Shown piece after piece: positions 1-8,690 of a DNA stretch of 64,000 nucleotides (position 1 is its first letter; the number at the start of each line of letters is the position of its first letter). Both the position numbers and the translations under genes were made by a program. Location of the stretch: NCBI RefSeq assembly GCF_007990755.1, contig NZ_BJXA01000001.1, forward strand, positions 310,001 to 374,000. The letters are read 5' to 3'. The notes below the pieces were generated by a model, which was not told the origin of the DNA, did not search any database, and worked only from the letters and a program-made list of their open reading frames with translations. Source of the stretch: Nocardia ninae NBRC 108245. GTDB lineage: Bacteria; Actinomycetota; Actinomycetes; Mycobacteriales; Mycobacteriaceae.

Positions 1-7
1 AGGGCGG

Positions 8-1085
8 CGCCACCATCTCCCGCCCGGCGAGGAAGGCAGGCGACGGGCGGAACACAGTGGCGGACCGTGCGAGCGGGGGCGCCACCACGTCCCGCCCGGC
101 GCAGGGTCGGCGGCAAGAGGGACGCAGTGGCGGAGACGTGCGAGTGGGAGCGCCGTCATGTCCCGCTCAGCGCGGACTCGGGCAGCGCGCGGGACACGAT
201 GGCGGAGGCATGCAAGTGGAGGAGCCATCACGTCCCACTCGGCGCGGAGTCGGGCGGCGGACGGGACGCAGTGGCGGAGAAGTGCAAGCGGGGGCGCCAC
301 CATCTTTCGCTCTGGGGGGAGGCAGGCGAGGTGGCGGACCGTGCAAGTGGTTGGGCGCCACCACGTCCCGCCCGGCGCAGGGTCGGGCAGCGGGAGGGAC
401 ACAGTGGCGAAGAAGTATGAGTGGGAACGCCTTCATGTCCCGCTCAGCGCGGACTCGGGCAGCGCGCGGGACACGATGGCGAAGACGTGCGAGTGGAGGC
501 GCCACCATGTCCCCCTCGGCGCGGAGCTCAGCGGCGGCAAACGTACGAATCGGAGCGCCACCAAGTCCCACCCGACGCCGAGCCGCGCGGCCAGCGGAAC
601 ATGGTGGCGGAGACATACGAGAGGGGGCGCCCTCACGTCCCGCCCGGCGAGGAGCCAAGCGGGCAGCGGGACACAGCGGCGGAAACGTACGAGTCGAAGC
701 GCCACCAAGTCCCACCCGACGCCGAGCCGCGCGGCCAGCGGAACATGGTGGCGGAGACATACGAGCGGGAGCGCCCTCACGTCCCACCCCACGCCGAGCC
801 GCGCGGCGCGCGGAACATGGTGGCGGAGACGGACGAGCGGGAGCGCCCTCATGTCGCACCCGGCGCCGAGCCGAGCGGCGCGCAGGACCGCAGCGGCGGA
901 GGCATACGAGTGAGAGCGCCACCACGTCCCGCCCGGCAAGGAGCCAAGCGGCCAGCGGGACACAGCGGCGGAAACGTACGAGTCGGAGCGCCACCAAGTC
1001 CCACCCGACGCCGTGCCGGGCCGTAAGCGGGACACGGGGGCGGAGAAGCGTTTGTGGGCGTGCCTTCATGTCCCTCGATCATGAA
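8..1085. repeat. 72-bp tandem repeat array, about 15 units, truncated at the left edge
   Basis: Units begin near 8, 80, 151, 223, 295, 356, 428, 500, 556, 628, 700, 772, 844, 917, 989 and 1061. Most are 72 bp; exceptions are 71, 61, 56 and 73 bp. Each starts with a CGCC(A/T)(C/T)CA-type box followed by GTCCC and ends in CGAGTGGGAG-like sequence. The units from 80 to about 355 are copied again from 356 to 555 (offset 276-277 bp), and later units alternate between two sub-types, giving a roughly 144-bp higher-order pattern. Several frames on both strands stay open because the DNA is very GC-rich. Unit lengths not divisible by three would break any single frame, so I treat the array as non-coding. 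Confidence 0.85.
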
Positions 1086-1379
1086 CGGAACCAATGAGGG
1101 AACGGCTGCTTCGGGGTTCGGATCTGCACCGCCTGTGGATCGTCTGGAAAGCAGGTGGATCCTCGAAATGCTGCGCCGCCGAACATGCATTTGCTGTTAA
1201 TTCGCTAAGCTATTAGTTCAATGATCACACTTCGGTAACTTCGCCAACTCATGGCGGTCTACCAGGGCTAATCTTCGACGGTTGCTGTTCTACTATGCCC
1301 ATGCCGGGGTTGCCTCGGCCGCTCAACCATGCACTCGGAAATCTGGTGTACCGAACTTTGCCCGGGAAAGTGGAGTGGG

Positions 1380-2165
1380 ATGGCTCAGGAATTGCTCGTC
1401 GCTCTCTGTGCCGCGATGATCGCGGTGGCGGTATTGGTTGTCGGGGATCGGATACGTCCGAAATCATGGCGACAAAACAGTGACGAGTCGTCCAGTCACC
1501 TCGCGCTCGATCTGGCGAAGACCATCTTCACCGCGGTGCTCGCCTTCGTCTTCGTGGCCTGCTGGAACCAGAATCAGAACGCGTACAACCACACGATCAC
1601 CGAGTCGAAGGGCCTCGTCGATACCCACCTGGCCATCCACGCGCTGCCAGCGCCGGACCGGGAGCGGATCCACGACAAGGTCATCGCGTACACCGATCAG
1701 GTCCTCACCGAGGAGTGGCCGCTCATGGAGCGCGAGCGACGGCTCAGCCCCGACACCGAGAAGACGCTCAACTCGCTGCGCGCCGCCGTCATAGCCGTGC
1801 AGTCGGAGGATCCGACCGTCGTCGAGGCACGCACCCGGGCGCTGACCGGCATCGACCGCGTCACTCAAGCCCGCCACGATCGCGCCATCGACGTGGTCCG
1901 TAACCTCCCCCAATTCCTCTACATCGCACTGTGTTTCGGCGCGGTACTGGTACTGCTGAACCCGGTGCTGACCGGCATGCTGGTCACCCGGCGCAGCGTG
2001 GCGATGACCGCGCTGCTCGGCGTCATCATCGGCTCCGCACTGCTGGCCATCCACGACCTCGAGCGACCGTTCTCCGGCGTGCTCGGCGTGCCGACCGACG
2101 CCTTCCGCTACGCCCAGTCCCAGTACGAGCCCAGCAGCGACAGCCCGATTACCACCGCCGAATGA
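1380..2165 (+). CDS. DUF4239 (bestrophin-like) membrane protein
   Basis: A 261-residue membrane protein. I see two N-terminal hydrophobic segments (about residues 4-22 and 46-63), a soluble charged middle of about 110 residues, and two C-terminal hydrophobic segments (about 172-192 and 200-218). This layout is typical of the DUF4239/bestrophin-like family of actinobacteria, whose function is unknown. I chose the ATG at 1380, which follows GGGAAAGTGGAGTGGG, over an upstream ATG at 1329 with no ribosome site. The stop codon overlaps the next start (ATGA at 2162-2165), so the two genes are probably translationally coupled. Confidence 0.75.
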   Translation: MAQELLVALCAAMIAVAVLVVGDRIRPKSWRQNSDESSSHLALDLAKTIFTAVLAFVFVACWNQNQNAYNHTITESKGLVDTHLAIHALPAPDRERIHDKVIAYTDQVLTEEWPLMERERRLSPDTEKTLNSLRAAVIAVQSEDPTVVEARTRALTGIDRVTQARHDRAIDVVRNLPQFLYIALCFGAVLVLLNPVLTGMLVTRRSVAMTALLGVIIGSALLAIHDLERPFSGVLGVPTDAFRYAQSQYEPSSDSPITTAE

Positions 2166-3649
2166 GTCGTCCACAGTTGCGGCCGGACGGCATCGCGCCG
2201 CGGATCACCAGAGGCGCAAGAGGTTTCGTCGTCGTGAGCGCGTTCGTACCCGCGGCACTGCTGTTCGGCGGCCGGTCCGCCGCCGACAGCGTCCCCGACC
2301 TGCCGCCCGTCGCCGAGGTGACCGCAGGATGGCTGGCGCAACAAGGCTTCTCGGCCAGCGGTGCGCCACCAGCAAGCTCCCCAGGGGCTGCGGCCCAACC
2401 AGACTTCTCGACCGGCGGTACAGCCGAGCCGCACATCTCGTCCGGTGGCGTGCCATCAGTAGGCGACCCAGGGGCCGCAGCTCAACCAGACTTCTCGACC
2501 GGTGGTTCGGCGCAGACCGACGCACCGGCTGGTGGCGCGCCGCCTGTGGGCGCGGCGCAACCAGAATTCTCGACCGGCGGCACTGCCCAGCCGGACGTCT
2601 CGCCCGGTGGCGCGCCACCAGTAGGCGACCCAGGGGCCGCAGCTCAACCAGACTTCCCGACCGGTGGCGTGGCCCACCCCGCCGGTGACGTCGCACAGCA
2701 ACGCTTCGGCAGTGGCGGATCCGCTCAGCCCGACGTCCCCGTCGGCGGTGCCGGACCAGCAGATGCCCCGAACGCAAGCACGCCGTCGGCAGACGTCCCG
2801 GCGGGCGGCACAGCCCAACCAGACATCCCGACCGGAAGCTCGGCGCCGCCAGGCAACTCAACCGGAAGCTCAGCTCCGGCAGATGCCTCCAACGGAAGCT
2901 CGGCCCCGTCAGCTGCCTCAACCGGAAGCGCTGTCCTGCAAGGCGTCTCGATCGGAACCGCCGCAGATGGAGGCTCACTCGCACTCGAACCGCCACCGAC
3001 ACCTTCCACAGCCGGAGCACTTCGAATCAACGGTGCCGCCGACACCCCGGACGATGCGGACGCGACGACCCCTGCCGCAGCCGGAAACGCCGCGCTCGGC
3101 GTCGACACCGGCAGCATGCTCACCGCATGCGTCGGTAGCGCGGCGGGCGCCGCTTTGTTGTTCCTCGGATCCGCCGCAGGCTCCGGCCTGATCGGCCCTG
3201 GAATCCTGGCCCCGCCTTGGTGGGCGGTCGGATCGGCCGGGTCCGCACTGCTCCCGCCCGCCTCCGGCTCGAGCGGATCCGCACTCGGCAGTGGGGTCGT
3301 CGGCAGTGCGATGGCAGGCAGCGCGGTGGTGACCTGCCTCCTCACGCTGTCCACCGTCACTCCCCCGCCCACACCTTCACTGCCGCTACTCATCCCTTCC
3401 CCGATCCCGATCCCGAATCCCCCCTTTGTACTGCCTGTCTCCGCACCCGCCGCGACCCCCGAATCAGCAACCGCAGCACAACGATTGCCCGTCGCGGCGG
3501 CTACACCACCTGCCGTGACAGCGGAGGCCGCACCGACGTCGGACCTCTTCGGCTGGAACACTCTCGAGATCGTGGTGTTCATCGTCGTGCTCGTGCTCGT
3601 CGCCATCCAGGGCTCCGCCGAAGCCGCCCGGAAGCGGCAGCGCCAGTAA
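2162..3649 (+). CDS. Low-complexity Ala/Gly/Pro-rich repeat protein with signal-like N-terminus and C-terminal membrane anchor
   Basis: A 495-residue protein I cannot assign to a family. After a basic, signal-like N-terminus (hydrophobic stretch about residues 22-36) comes a region of short imperfect repeats of the type QPDFSTGG/AP-P-VGDPGA up to about residue 270. A Ser/Gly/Ala/Pro-rich part follows, then a hydrophobic Gly/Ala-rich segment near 320-350, a proline-rich stretch, and a final membrane helix just before a basic RKRQRQ tail. The design fits a surface-exposed, membrane-anchored stalk. It is coupled to the DUF4239 gene by a 4-bp overlap. Other frames are also open here, but the overlap start, signal and terminal anchor support this frame. 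Confidence 0.65.
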   Translation: MSRPQLRPDGIAPRITRGARGFVVVSAFVPAALLFGGRSAADSVPDLPPVAEVTAGWLAQQGFSASGAPPASSPGAAAQPDFSTGGTAEPHISSGGVPSVGDPGAAAQPDFSTGGSAQTDAPAGGAPPVGAAQPEFSTGGTAQPDVSPGGAPPVGDPGAAAQPDFPTGGVAHPAGDVAQQRFGSGGSAQPDVPVGGAGPADAPNASTPSADVPAGGTAQPDIPTGSSAPPGNSTGSSAPADASNGSSAPSAASTGSAVLQGVSIGTAADGGSLALEPPPTPSTAGALRINGAADTPDDADATTPAAAGNAALGVDTGSMLTACVGSAAGAALLFLGSAAGSGLIGPGILAPPWWAVGSAGSALLPPASGSSGSALGSGVVGSAMAGSAVVTCLLTLSTVTPPPTPSLPLLIPSPIPIPNPPFVLPVSAPAATPESATAAQRLPVAAATPPAVTAEAAPTSDLFGWNTLEIVVFIVVLVLVAIQGSAEAARKRQRQ

Positions 3650-3657
3650 CGTCGAAC

Positions 3658-3684
3658 TGGTTGGGCCACAACAAGACCCAACCA
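3658..3684 (+). terminator. Hairpin after the repeat-protein gene
   Basis: TGGTTGGG (3658-3665) is the exact inverse of CCCAACCA (3677-3684) across an 11-base loop, 9 bp after the stop codon. No T-run follows, as is usual in high-GC actinobacteria. Confidence 0.5.
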
Positions 3685-4039
3685 ATTCAGTCAGCTACTC
3701 GGTGCTACCTGCCGGCGAGCGCGTATGACGGGGAGTACCCGCACCGCCGCTCTCTGATGGCGTGTTCACGCTGGAACTGCTGCACGTATGCGGATTTTTC
3801 ATCCTATCTCTGAAGGTAGTTCGAACCCCAGATACCGTTAGTTCCGTTCTTGATTATGTTGCGCCCCAATACCTTTTCCGACTGATAAAGCTGAATCGGG
3901 CTTCACGTTGTCGTTCTTCCATATGAACGCAGGCCTCCGGCCAACGATCGGAGGCTCGGGCAGTAACAGTCAGCTCGACCGATGAGTTTGCGGCTCCCGG
4001 CCGGTCAAAGCTCATGACACCCTAGGAAAGGACACCACC
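3685..4039. other. Intergenic region without a gene
   Basis: About 355 bp that is richer in A+T than its surroundings. No frame with a ribosome site or recognisable product is visible. It presumably holds the promoter of the reductase gene at 4040. Confidence 0.5.
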
Positions 4040-4645
4040 ATGTCAGAGCTTCTCGTCGACTTCATCACCTCCCTCGACGGCTACGCCTCGGGAGCGGGAT
4101 GGCCCGGGTTCTGGGGCCTCGAGGGCCCGGAGTACCTCGCATGGCTCGGCGAGCAGCCCGAGTCCACCTACCTGATGGGAGCGAACACCTACCGACTGAT
4201 GTCGGGCTTCGCCGCCGGCGAGGTCCCGGATGGCCAAGACGAGTTCAGGCCAGAAGAAGAGGCGTCCGTCGACGAGCTCACGCAAGCGTCCAAGGTGGTG
4301 TTCTCCTCCTCACTCGAGGAGCCACTGACCTGGGACAACGCCACACTCGTCCGCGACGACGCCATCGAGGCGGTCCGCGCGATGAAATCGAGTGGCTCGG
4401 GCCTCCTCAGCACGATCGGCAGCCTGAGCCTGTGCCGGTCCCTGCTTCGAGCCGGACTCGTCGACCGCTTCCGGGTCGTGATGTTTCCGGTGATCACCGG
4501 TGCCACAGGCGCAGAACGCATCTACGACGGCTATCCAGACGTTGCCCTCGAGATGATCGAGCACCGCACCTTCGACGGCCGCATCCAACTGGTCGAGTAC
4601 AAGCCCCGTGTCCTCGAGCACCCGCCACTCAGCGCCCCTGCGTGA
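4040..4645 (+). CDS. Dihydrofolate reductase family protein (RibD C-terminal-like)
   Basis: A 201-residue cytoplasmic protein. It has the family's opening pattern (hydrophobic strand, then SLDGYASG), a YLMGANTYRLM segment like the substrate/NADPH-binding region, and a late IGSLSLCRSLLRAGLVDRFRVVMFPVITG-type region (shown here only as its key elements GSLSL and VDRFR). These are typical of the YyaP/YwjB branch of RibD/DHFR-fold reductases, whose substrates are mostly unknown. AGGAAAGGA lies just upstream of the ATG. It stands alone, followed by a transposase relic. Confidence 0.85.
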   Translation: MSELLVDFITSLDGYASGAGWPGFWGLEGPEYLAWLGEQPESTYLMGANTYRLMSGFAAGEVPDGQDEFRPEEEASVDELTQASKVVFSSSLEEPLTWDNATLVRDDAIEAVRAMKSSGSGLLSTIGSLSLCRSLLRAGLVDRFRVVMFPVITGATGAERIYDGYPDVALEMIEHRTFDGRIQLVEYKPRVLEHPPLSAPA

Positions 4646-4717
4646 CGTCACCTGTCCGCCGTTCCGGAGTGGCGTCATGTCTGGCATCCGGCTCGGATTC
4701 GACAGTGGTATCGGCGG

Positions 4718-4951
4718 TAGCCGATACCGTTGCTGCTGGCCAGAGGAAGTGTCCAAGGGTGCGGTGCCGTTCCAGGAGGCGAACCGGTCCCGGTGTCGAA
4801 ATCGTTGGATGTCACCGACATCGACCAGCAGCCGAGCCGCGCCGGCCGGTCCGATGCTGTGCAGATCAGTCAGTGTCGAACCACGCTCGACGACGAGTTG
4901 GCGAAGTTCTTTGTCGGCCGATGCCGTTGCAGCCCTCGATCGCCCATACCC
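4718..4951 (-). pseudogene. Relic of IS110-type transposase, C-terminal part
   Basis: Read leftward, about 78 codons encode the conserved C-terminal IS110/IS116/IS902 region: KELRQLVVERGSTLTDLHSI, then GPAGAARLL, DIQRF, FASWNGTAP and SSGQQQRYRL. Before and after this stretch the frame loses all similarity, and no start, N-terminal DEDD domain or element ends are present. It is a decayed fragment. A matching N-terminal fragment in the same orientation lies at 8890-9163. Confidence 0.75.
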
Positions 4952-5015
4952 GATCTGTGTATCGCTGTGCAGCGGTGAGCATTCGATCTTCAGTGAAGAT
5001 CCGACTGGACCCTGG

Positions 5016-5312
5016 TCAGTCGATGCCTTCGACGATGCGGAAGTCGCGCTCGAAGCCGTCGGGGAGTTCGGCCAGCGCCTTCTGGTAGGCCGCGCTCGCA
5101 CGTGCGGCGACCGCCTGTTCGAAGCTGTCGAACTCGATCAAGACGACGCGCTCGGCAATTCCGGCTTCGTGTGCCTCGACCCGGCTGCCGATGCCGGCGA
5201 GCACCCGCCCGCGCGCGGCCCCGACGGCTAGACCGGCCAGTTCGTTGTAGAGATCAAGCCTCTCGGGCTCCTCGATGGTCGGGTAGACGCTGACCCAGTA
5301 GCCCTTGGGCAT
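5016..5312 (-). CDS. DUF1330 family protein
   Basis: A 98-residue protein with the small ferredoxin-like DUF1330 pattern: an N-terminal GYWVSVYPTIEEPERL-type strand, a central basic region, then RVVLIEFDSFEQAVAA and a C-terminal FRIVEGI. Members are thought to be related to dimeric alpha-beta barrel enzymes; no specific activity is established for this one. It is divergent from the HxlR gene at 5586, with a broken gene start and two HxlR-type palindromes between them, so it is probably controlled by that regulator. Confidence 0.85.
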   Translation of the reverse strand: MPKGYWVSVYPTIEEPERLDLYNELAGLAVGAARGRVLAGIGSRVEAHEAGIAERVVLIEFDSFEQAVAARASAAYQKALAELPDGFERDFRIVEGID

Positions 5313-5429
5313 GGAACCTCCAGTGTTGGGATGAGTACATCTGACTTACGGGTTGGTCTCGAACGAGCGCCGACAGGCGAGGATGAAGGCTTGTCGGCGT
5401 CATGACCGCCATGGAACCGATGCCGACCG

Positions 5430-5503
5430 CAGGCCCTCATGCGCGCGAGTAGCGCGTCGGCCTGATCGGCGTACGGCGGTTCCAGCGGGGCTATTCGCGA
5501 CAT
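5430..5503 (-). pseudogene. Possible 5' fragment of a carboxymuconolactone decarboxylase/peroxidase-like gene
   Basis: The leftward frame starting at 5503 begins MSRIAPLEPPYADQADALLA, which resembles the usual opening of carboxymuconolactone decarboxylase family proteins. After about 24 codons the similarity stops and no continuation is visible in other frames. It looks like the front end of a deleted gene that once preceded the DUF1330 gene. The match is short, so this call is tentative. Confidence 0.35.
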
Positions 5504-5521
5504 CGACGCCCCCGCAGAAGC

Positions 5522-5573
5522 TGTTTCGGAATTAGAAACACCGGACGGATGTTAGTGTTTCGAAAAACGAAAC
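5522..5573. promoter_or_regulatory. Pair of HxlR-type operator palindromes
   Basis: TGTTTC-N7-GAAACA (5522-5540) and GTTTCG-AAAAA-CGAAAC (5557-5573) are two related inverted repeats with centres 34 bp apart, about three helical turns, immediately upstream of the HxlR gene. They share GTTTC/GAAAC arms. They probably bind the HxlR dimer and control both directions. Confidence 0.6.
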
Positions 5574-5585
5574 GCAAGGAGGATC

Positions 5586-5939
5586 ATGCCGACGCCACGC
5601 CCCGGCACACCGGTTCGTGGATCGACTACCGGCCGTCCGATCATGGCCGCGCTGGACCTCTTCGGCCGTCGGTGGGCGCTGCGAATTCTCTGGGAACTGC
5701 GCGCGGGTCCGCTCGGTGCGCGCACGCTGCTGACGCGATGCGCCGGCCTGTCCTCCAGCGTGCTCTACCAGCGGCTTCGCGAACTCACATCAAGCGGGAT
5801 CATCACCCCCTCAGCCGATGGCTACGAACTCACTCAGCTGGGGGCAGCACTCAGTCATGCCCTCCGACCGCTCGACGAATGGGCGACCACGTGGGCGCAG
5901 ACGCAAGAGCAGAACGATCAGAACCCTGCCGAGGCATGA
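5586..5939 (+). CDS. HxlR family winged-helix regulator
   Basis: A 117-residue DNA-binding protein. The HxlR signature is clear: LDLFGRRWALRILWELRAGP, then the recognition region CAGLSSSVLYQRLRELTSSG and a wing with YELTQLG. Members often sense redox or small electrophiles. GCAAGGAGGATC before the ATG is a strong ribosome site. It is divergent from DUF1330, with two palindromes in the shared promoter. The N-terminus lacks the usual conserved cysteine of thiol-sensing members such as HypR. Confidence 0.88.
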   Translation: MPTPRPGTPVRGSTTGRPIMAALDLFGRRWALRILWELRAGPLGARTLLTRCAGLSSSVLYQRLRELTSSGIITPSADGYELTQLGAALSHALRPLDEWATTWAQTQEQNDQNPAEA

Positions 5940-6112
5940 AGGTCGCCGAACGTCTTTCTCAGCCGCTGGGCGCTCGGCCCGGTTGGCAGTCAGTCGATCG
6001 GGCATGTCCCGTCCACCCCGGACGGCGGGTTGATCCAGCACTGAACTAATGGCGCTCGCCGAGCCGTGACGCACCCTGGTCAGGGCAGCACGTTTCGCGT
6101 TGATCTCGCCGG

Positions 6113-6345
6113 ATGCCCGCTCAGATGCCGCAGTTCCTTGCCGTGGTTGCCGTCTTGACTATCACCCCCGGGCCCGACATGGCCCCTGGTCCTGCGCAAC
6201 GGCGCCAAGAGTGGGATCGGGGCGGCCTGGTGCACCGGGCTCGGGTGCTGTGTCGGGATCGCGGTGCACGCCGTGGCGGCGGTGGTCGGGTTGTCAGTCC
6301 TGCTGGCTGCGTCGGCGACGGCGCTGAAAGCCTTTGCTAGCCTTT
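6113..6345 (+). pseudogene. LysE/RhtB family exporter relic, frameshifted and truncated
   Basis: The start encodes MPAQMPQFLAVVAVLTITPG then PDMA, the typical opening of LysE-family amino-acid exporters. At a CCCC run near 6183-6186 the frame shifts. In the next frame the family sequence resumes (VLRNGAKSGIGAAWCTGLG, then a hydrophobic segment ending ATALKAF) and is cut off just before the PhzF gene. One extra C explains the shift. The remaining two thirds of the gene are missing. Confidence 0.75.
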
Positions 6346-6367
6346 TGGTTTCATGAGGAAAGAGATG

Positions 6368-7210
6368 ATGCTCGTCCACGTCTGCCAACGTGCAGGACAG
6401 GGTGGAAGTCCGACCGTGGTGGCCGATGAGACGACATCGCTGAGCGAGGCCGAGCGCTGTGCATTACCGGGTGTGGTGGGCGCATCGCACGGCGTGTTCG
6501 TCCGGCCCGGCCGCGCGGCTGTCTCATTGCGCTTCTTCACTGCCGCCGGCGAACTGCCGGCCTGTGGGCACGGTACCGTCGCTGCACTGGCGGTGCTGGC
6601 CCACCGTGCACAGATACCGGAGTACGAGGCCGTGCTGCGGTCCGGCGGCCGCACTTTTCGCGGTCGAGCCACCGGCGACGGCACCCGATACGAGGCATTT
6701 TTCGATCCTGGGCCCGTTGAGCTGAGCACTCCGACCATGGCAGCGAGCGAGCCGGTGCTGACCGCCGTGGGCATCGATCCCGCCGAGGCGTGCGTACCAT
6801 GCCGTATCGCTTCGGTCGGTCGGCCCCGAATGCTGGTGCAAGTTCCCGACCGTGCAATCCTGGGCGGTCTGGCACCGGACATGGCCCGGCTACGCGACGC
6901 GTGTGACCAGCTGGGACTGCTGGGCTGCTACGTCTACAGCACACCGACACCGGATGGGCGCGCCGCGGCTCGGATGTTCGCCCCAGGGATCGGTGTGCCG
7001 GAAGACATCGCCAACGCCAACAGCACCGCCTGCCTGGCAGCACATCTCGCCGATCACGGCTTCTCCGCACTGGAAGTCGACATGGGCGACCCGCTCGACC
7101 AACCGTCCACTATCACAGCCACTACTCGCCCCGGACCGCGCGGCCCACGGGTCTGGGTCGGCGGCACCGCAACAATTCCCAGGCTCGTCGATCCCTGCTC
7201 ACCCAACTGA
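6368..7210 (+). CDS. PhzF family isomerase/epimerase-like protein
   Basis: About 280 residues with the duplicated PhzF fold: an early GGSPTVVADET segment, the conserved GELPACGHGTVAA region (near residue 60) and a C-terminal half with RMFAPGIGVPEDIANANST. Family members isomerise or epimerise small acids; the substrate here cannot be told. The SETxF motif, where the family's catalytic Glu sits, reads ASHGVF, so the acid/base Glu appears replaced by His. The start at 6368 is preferred because AGGAAAG (6356-6362) lies 5 bases before it; ATGs at 6353 and 6365 are alternatives. It overlies the end of the LysE relic. Confidence 0.85.
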   Translation: MLVHVCQRAGQGGSPTVVADETTSLSEAERCALPGVVGASHGVFVRPGRAAVSLRFFTAAGELPACGHGTVAALAVLAHRAQIPEYEAVLRSGGRTFRGRATGDGTRYEAFFDPGPVELSTPTMAASEPVLTAVGIDPAEACVPCRIASVGRPRMLVQVPDRAILGGLAPDMARLRDACDQLGLLGCYVYSTPTPDGRAAARMFAPGIGVPEDIANANSTACLAAHLADHGFSALEVDMGDPLDQPSTITATTRPGPRGPRVWVGGTATIPRLVDPCSPN

Positions 7211-7400
7211 GTGCCCCCGCTGTAGGAGTCGTGAACACACTCGAATGCCGCCTACGGCGCGGTCGCGAACGTCCGCATCTGCCGCTGGGCGCGCAGCGCC
7301 AACTGCCGCGTCGGTCACGTTCCGGGCTGGGTGCGACCACGCGAGCATCGATGATGTCGACATGCTTTGCCTCGAGAGATGCAGCGCTTCACCTGACAGC

Positions 7401-7433
7401 TCCGCGCCCGGAAGTTTTCGTCCGGGGCGCGGA
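7401..7433. terminator. Strong hairpin between convergent genes
   Basis: TCCGCGCCCGGA (7401-7412) pairs with TCCGGGGCGCGGA (7421-7433, one bulged G) around the loop AGTTTTCG. It lies between the converging PhzF and MFS genes and can serve both strands. Confidence 0.65.
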
Positions 7434-7451
7434 ACGGATCCCACGTCGTCG

Positions 7452-8690
7452 TCAGCGTGCGGGCAATTCGGTCGACTGGTGGGGGTGAGAGGACGCCGCA
7501 TCGATACGGCTGGAACGGTTTTCGAGCACGACGAGCGGGACGCTCAGCAGCGCCAGTCCCGCGCCGATCCAGGGGATGGCGGTGATCGATGCGCCCGCTC
7601 CCAACGCCGATCCGGCCAGTAGTGGGACGAGGCTGATCCCGAGTTGGAACGCCGACACCGTGGTGGCGCCCGCGAGCGTTGGGGCGTCGGCGGCGAGGGC
7701 GAAGACGCGGCCGTAGATTGCGGGGTTCAGGACGAATCCGGCGACACCGAGCAGCAGAACGAGGGGAATGACGACGAGTACGCTCTCGGCTCCGACGGCC
7801 AGAAGTATGGAGCCTGCGGCGATGCCGGCGGCTCCGATGAGCATGGCGCGGTGTGGAAGACGATCGGAGATCCGCCCACCGACCGCCAAGCCGATGTAGG
7901 AGCCCACGCCGAACACGACCAGCACCGGTGCCACCCAGATTTCACCTAGTCCGGTGACCGTGATGAGGAGCTCGGCCAGGTAGTTGAACGTGACCATGTA
8001 GGCGGCGGTGCTCAGCAAAGTGATCGCGTAGACGAGCCACAGCCGGGTGTTTCGTAGTGTGGCGAACTCGGTGCCGATGGCGATGTTCTTCGCCGCGGAG
8101 GTCGGCGGCATGGTCAGACCGACCGCGATCGCCGCACCGAGCGTGAGCGCGATCACCAGCCAGAATCCGCCCTGCCAGCCGATCCGGTAACCGATCAGCG
8201 TGCCGGCGGGGCCGCCGAGGATCATCGCCAGGCCGAGTCCGCTGACCACTACGCCCGATGCGCGCGCTGCCCGGTCCGCCGGCACTAGGCCGACGGCGGT
8301 CGACGCCGCGACCGCGAAGAACCCGGCGTAAGCGAGCCCGGCGGCGAAGCGCGTGATCAACAGTGCCGAATAGGTGCCGATGATCAGGCCGATCGCGATG
8401 CACGCCGCGAACCCCACCTGCGTCACGACCAGCGCGATGCGCCGGGGCCAGCGGAGGCTGAGAATCGCGAACGGCGGACCGCCGACGACGACGCCGATGG
8501 CGAAGCTGGTGATCAGCCCGCCCACAGCGGCCATGCTGACATCGATATCGGCGGCGACCGCGGGTAAGACGCCCGCCAGCAGGAACTCCGCGCTACCCAT
8601 GGCGAAAAGGCCGAACGCCAGCAGGTACACGCTGACTGGCAGGAATCTTGTCTTCGCGGTGTTGTGGGCGTCGGATACGTTGACACTCAT
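7452..8690 (-). CDS. MFS transporter, DHA1 (Cmx/AraJ-type) family
   Basis: A 412-residue protein with about 12 membrane segments. The opening (LLAFGLFAMGSAEFLLAGVL) and the loop-2 region with WPRR resemble Cmx/CmlR chloramphenicol-type and AraJ-type drug or sugar efflux carriers; motif C is present as GLGLAMILGGPAG. It likely exports small hydrophobic compounds. I take the ATG at 8690, preceded by GGAAA, rather than an upstream ATG at 8747 that would add 19 hydrophilic residues. A transposase relic lies directly upstream. Confidence 0.88.
   Translation of the reverse strand: MSVNVSDAHNTAKTRFLPVSVYLLAFGLFAMGSAEFLLAGVLPAVAADIDVSMAAVGGLITSFAIGVVVGGPPFAILSLRWPRRIALVVTQVGFAACIAIGLIIGTYSALLITRFAAGLAYAGFFAVAASTAVGLVPADRAARASGVVVSGLGLAMILGGPAGTLIGYRIGWQGGFWLVIALTLGAAIAVGLTMPPTSAAKNIAIGTEFATLRNTRLWLVYAITLLSTAAYMVTFNYLAELLITVTGLGEIWVAPVLVVFGVGSYIGLAVGGRISDRLPHRAMLIGAAGIAAGSILLAVGAESVLVVIPLVLLLGVAGFVLNPAIYGRVFALAADAPTLAGATTVSAFQLGISLVPLLAGSALGAGASITAIPWIGAGLALLSVPLVVLENRSSRIDAASSHPHQSTELPAR

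Noticed and set aside
8-1085. CRISPR array
   Set aside because: Units are contiguous 72-bp repeats with graded divergence and no unique spacers of constant length, and no cas gene is near.
57-1097. Long overlapping reading frames of 200-350 codons on both strands
   Set aside because: They arise because the 72-bp repeat has few stop codons; non-triplet unit lengths shift every frame and no ribosome site or family match is seen.
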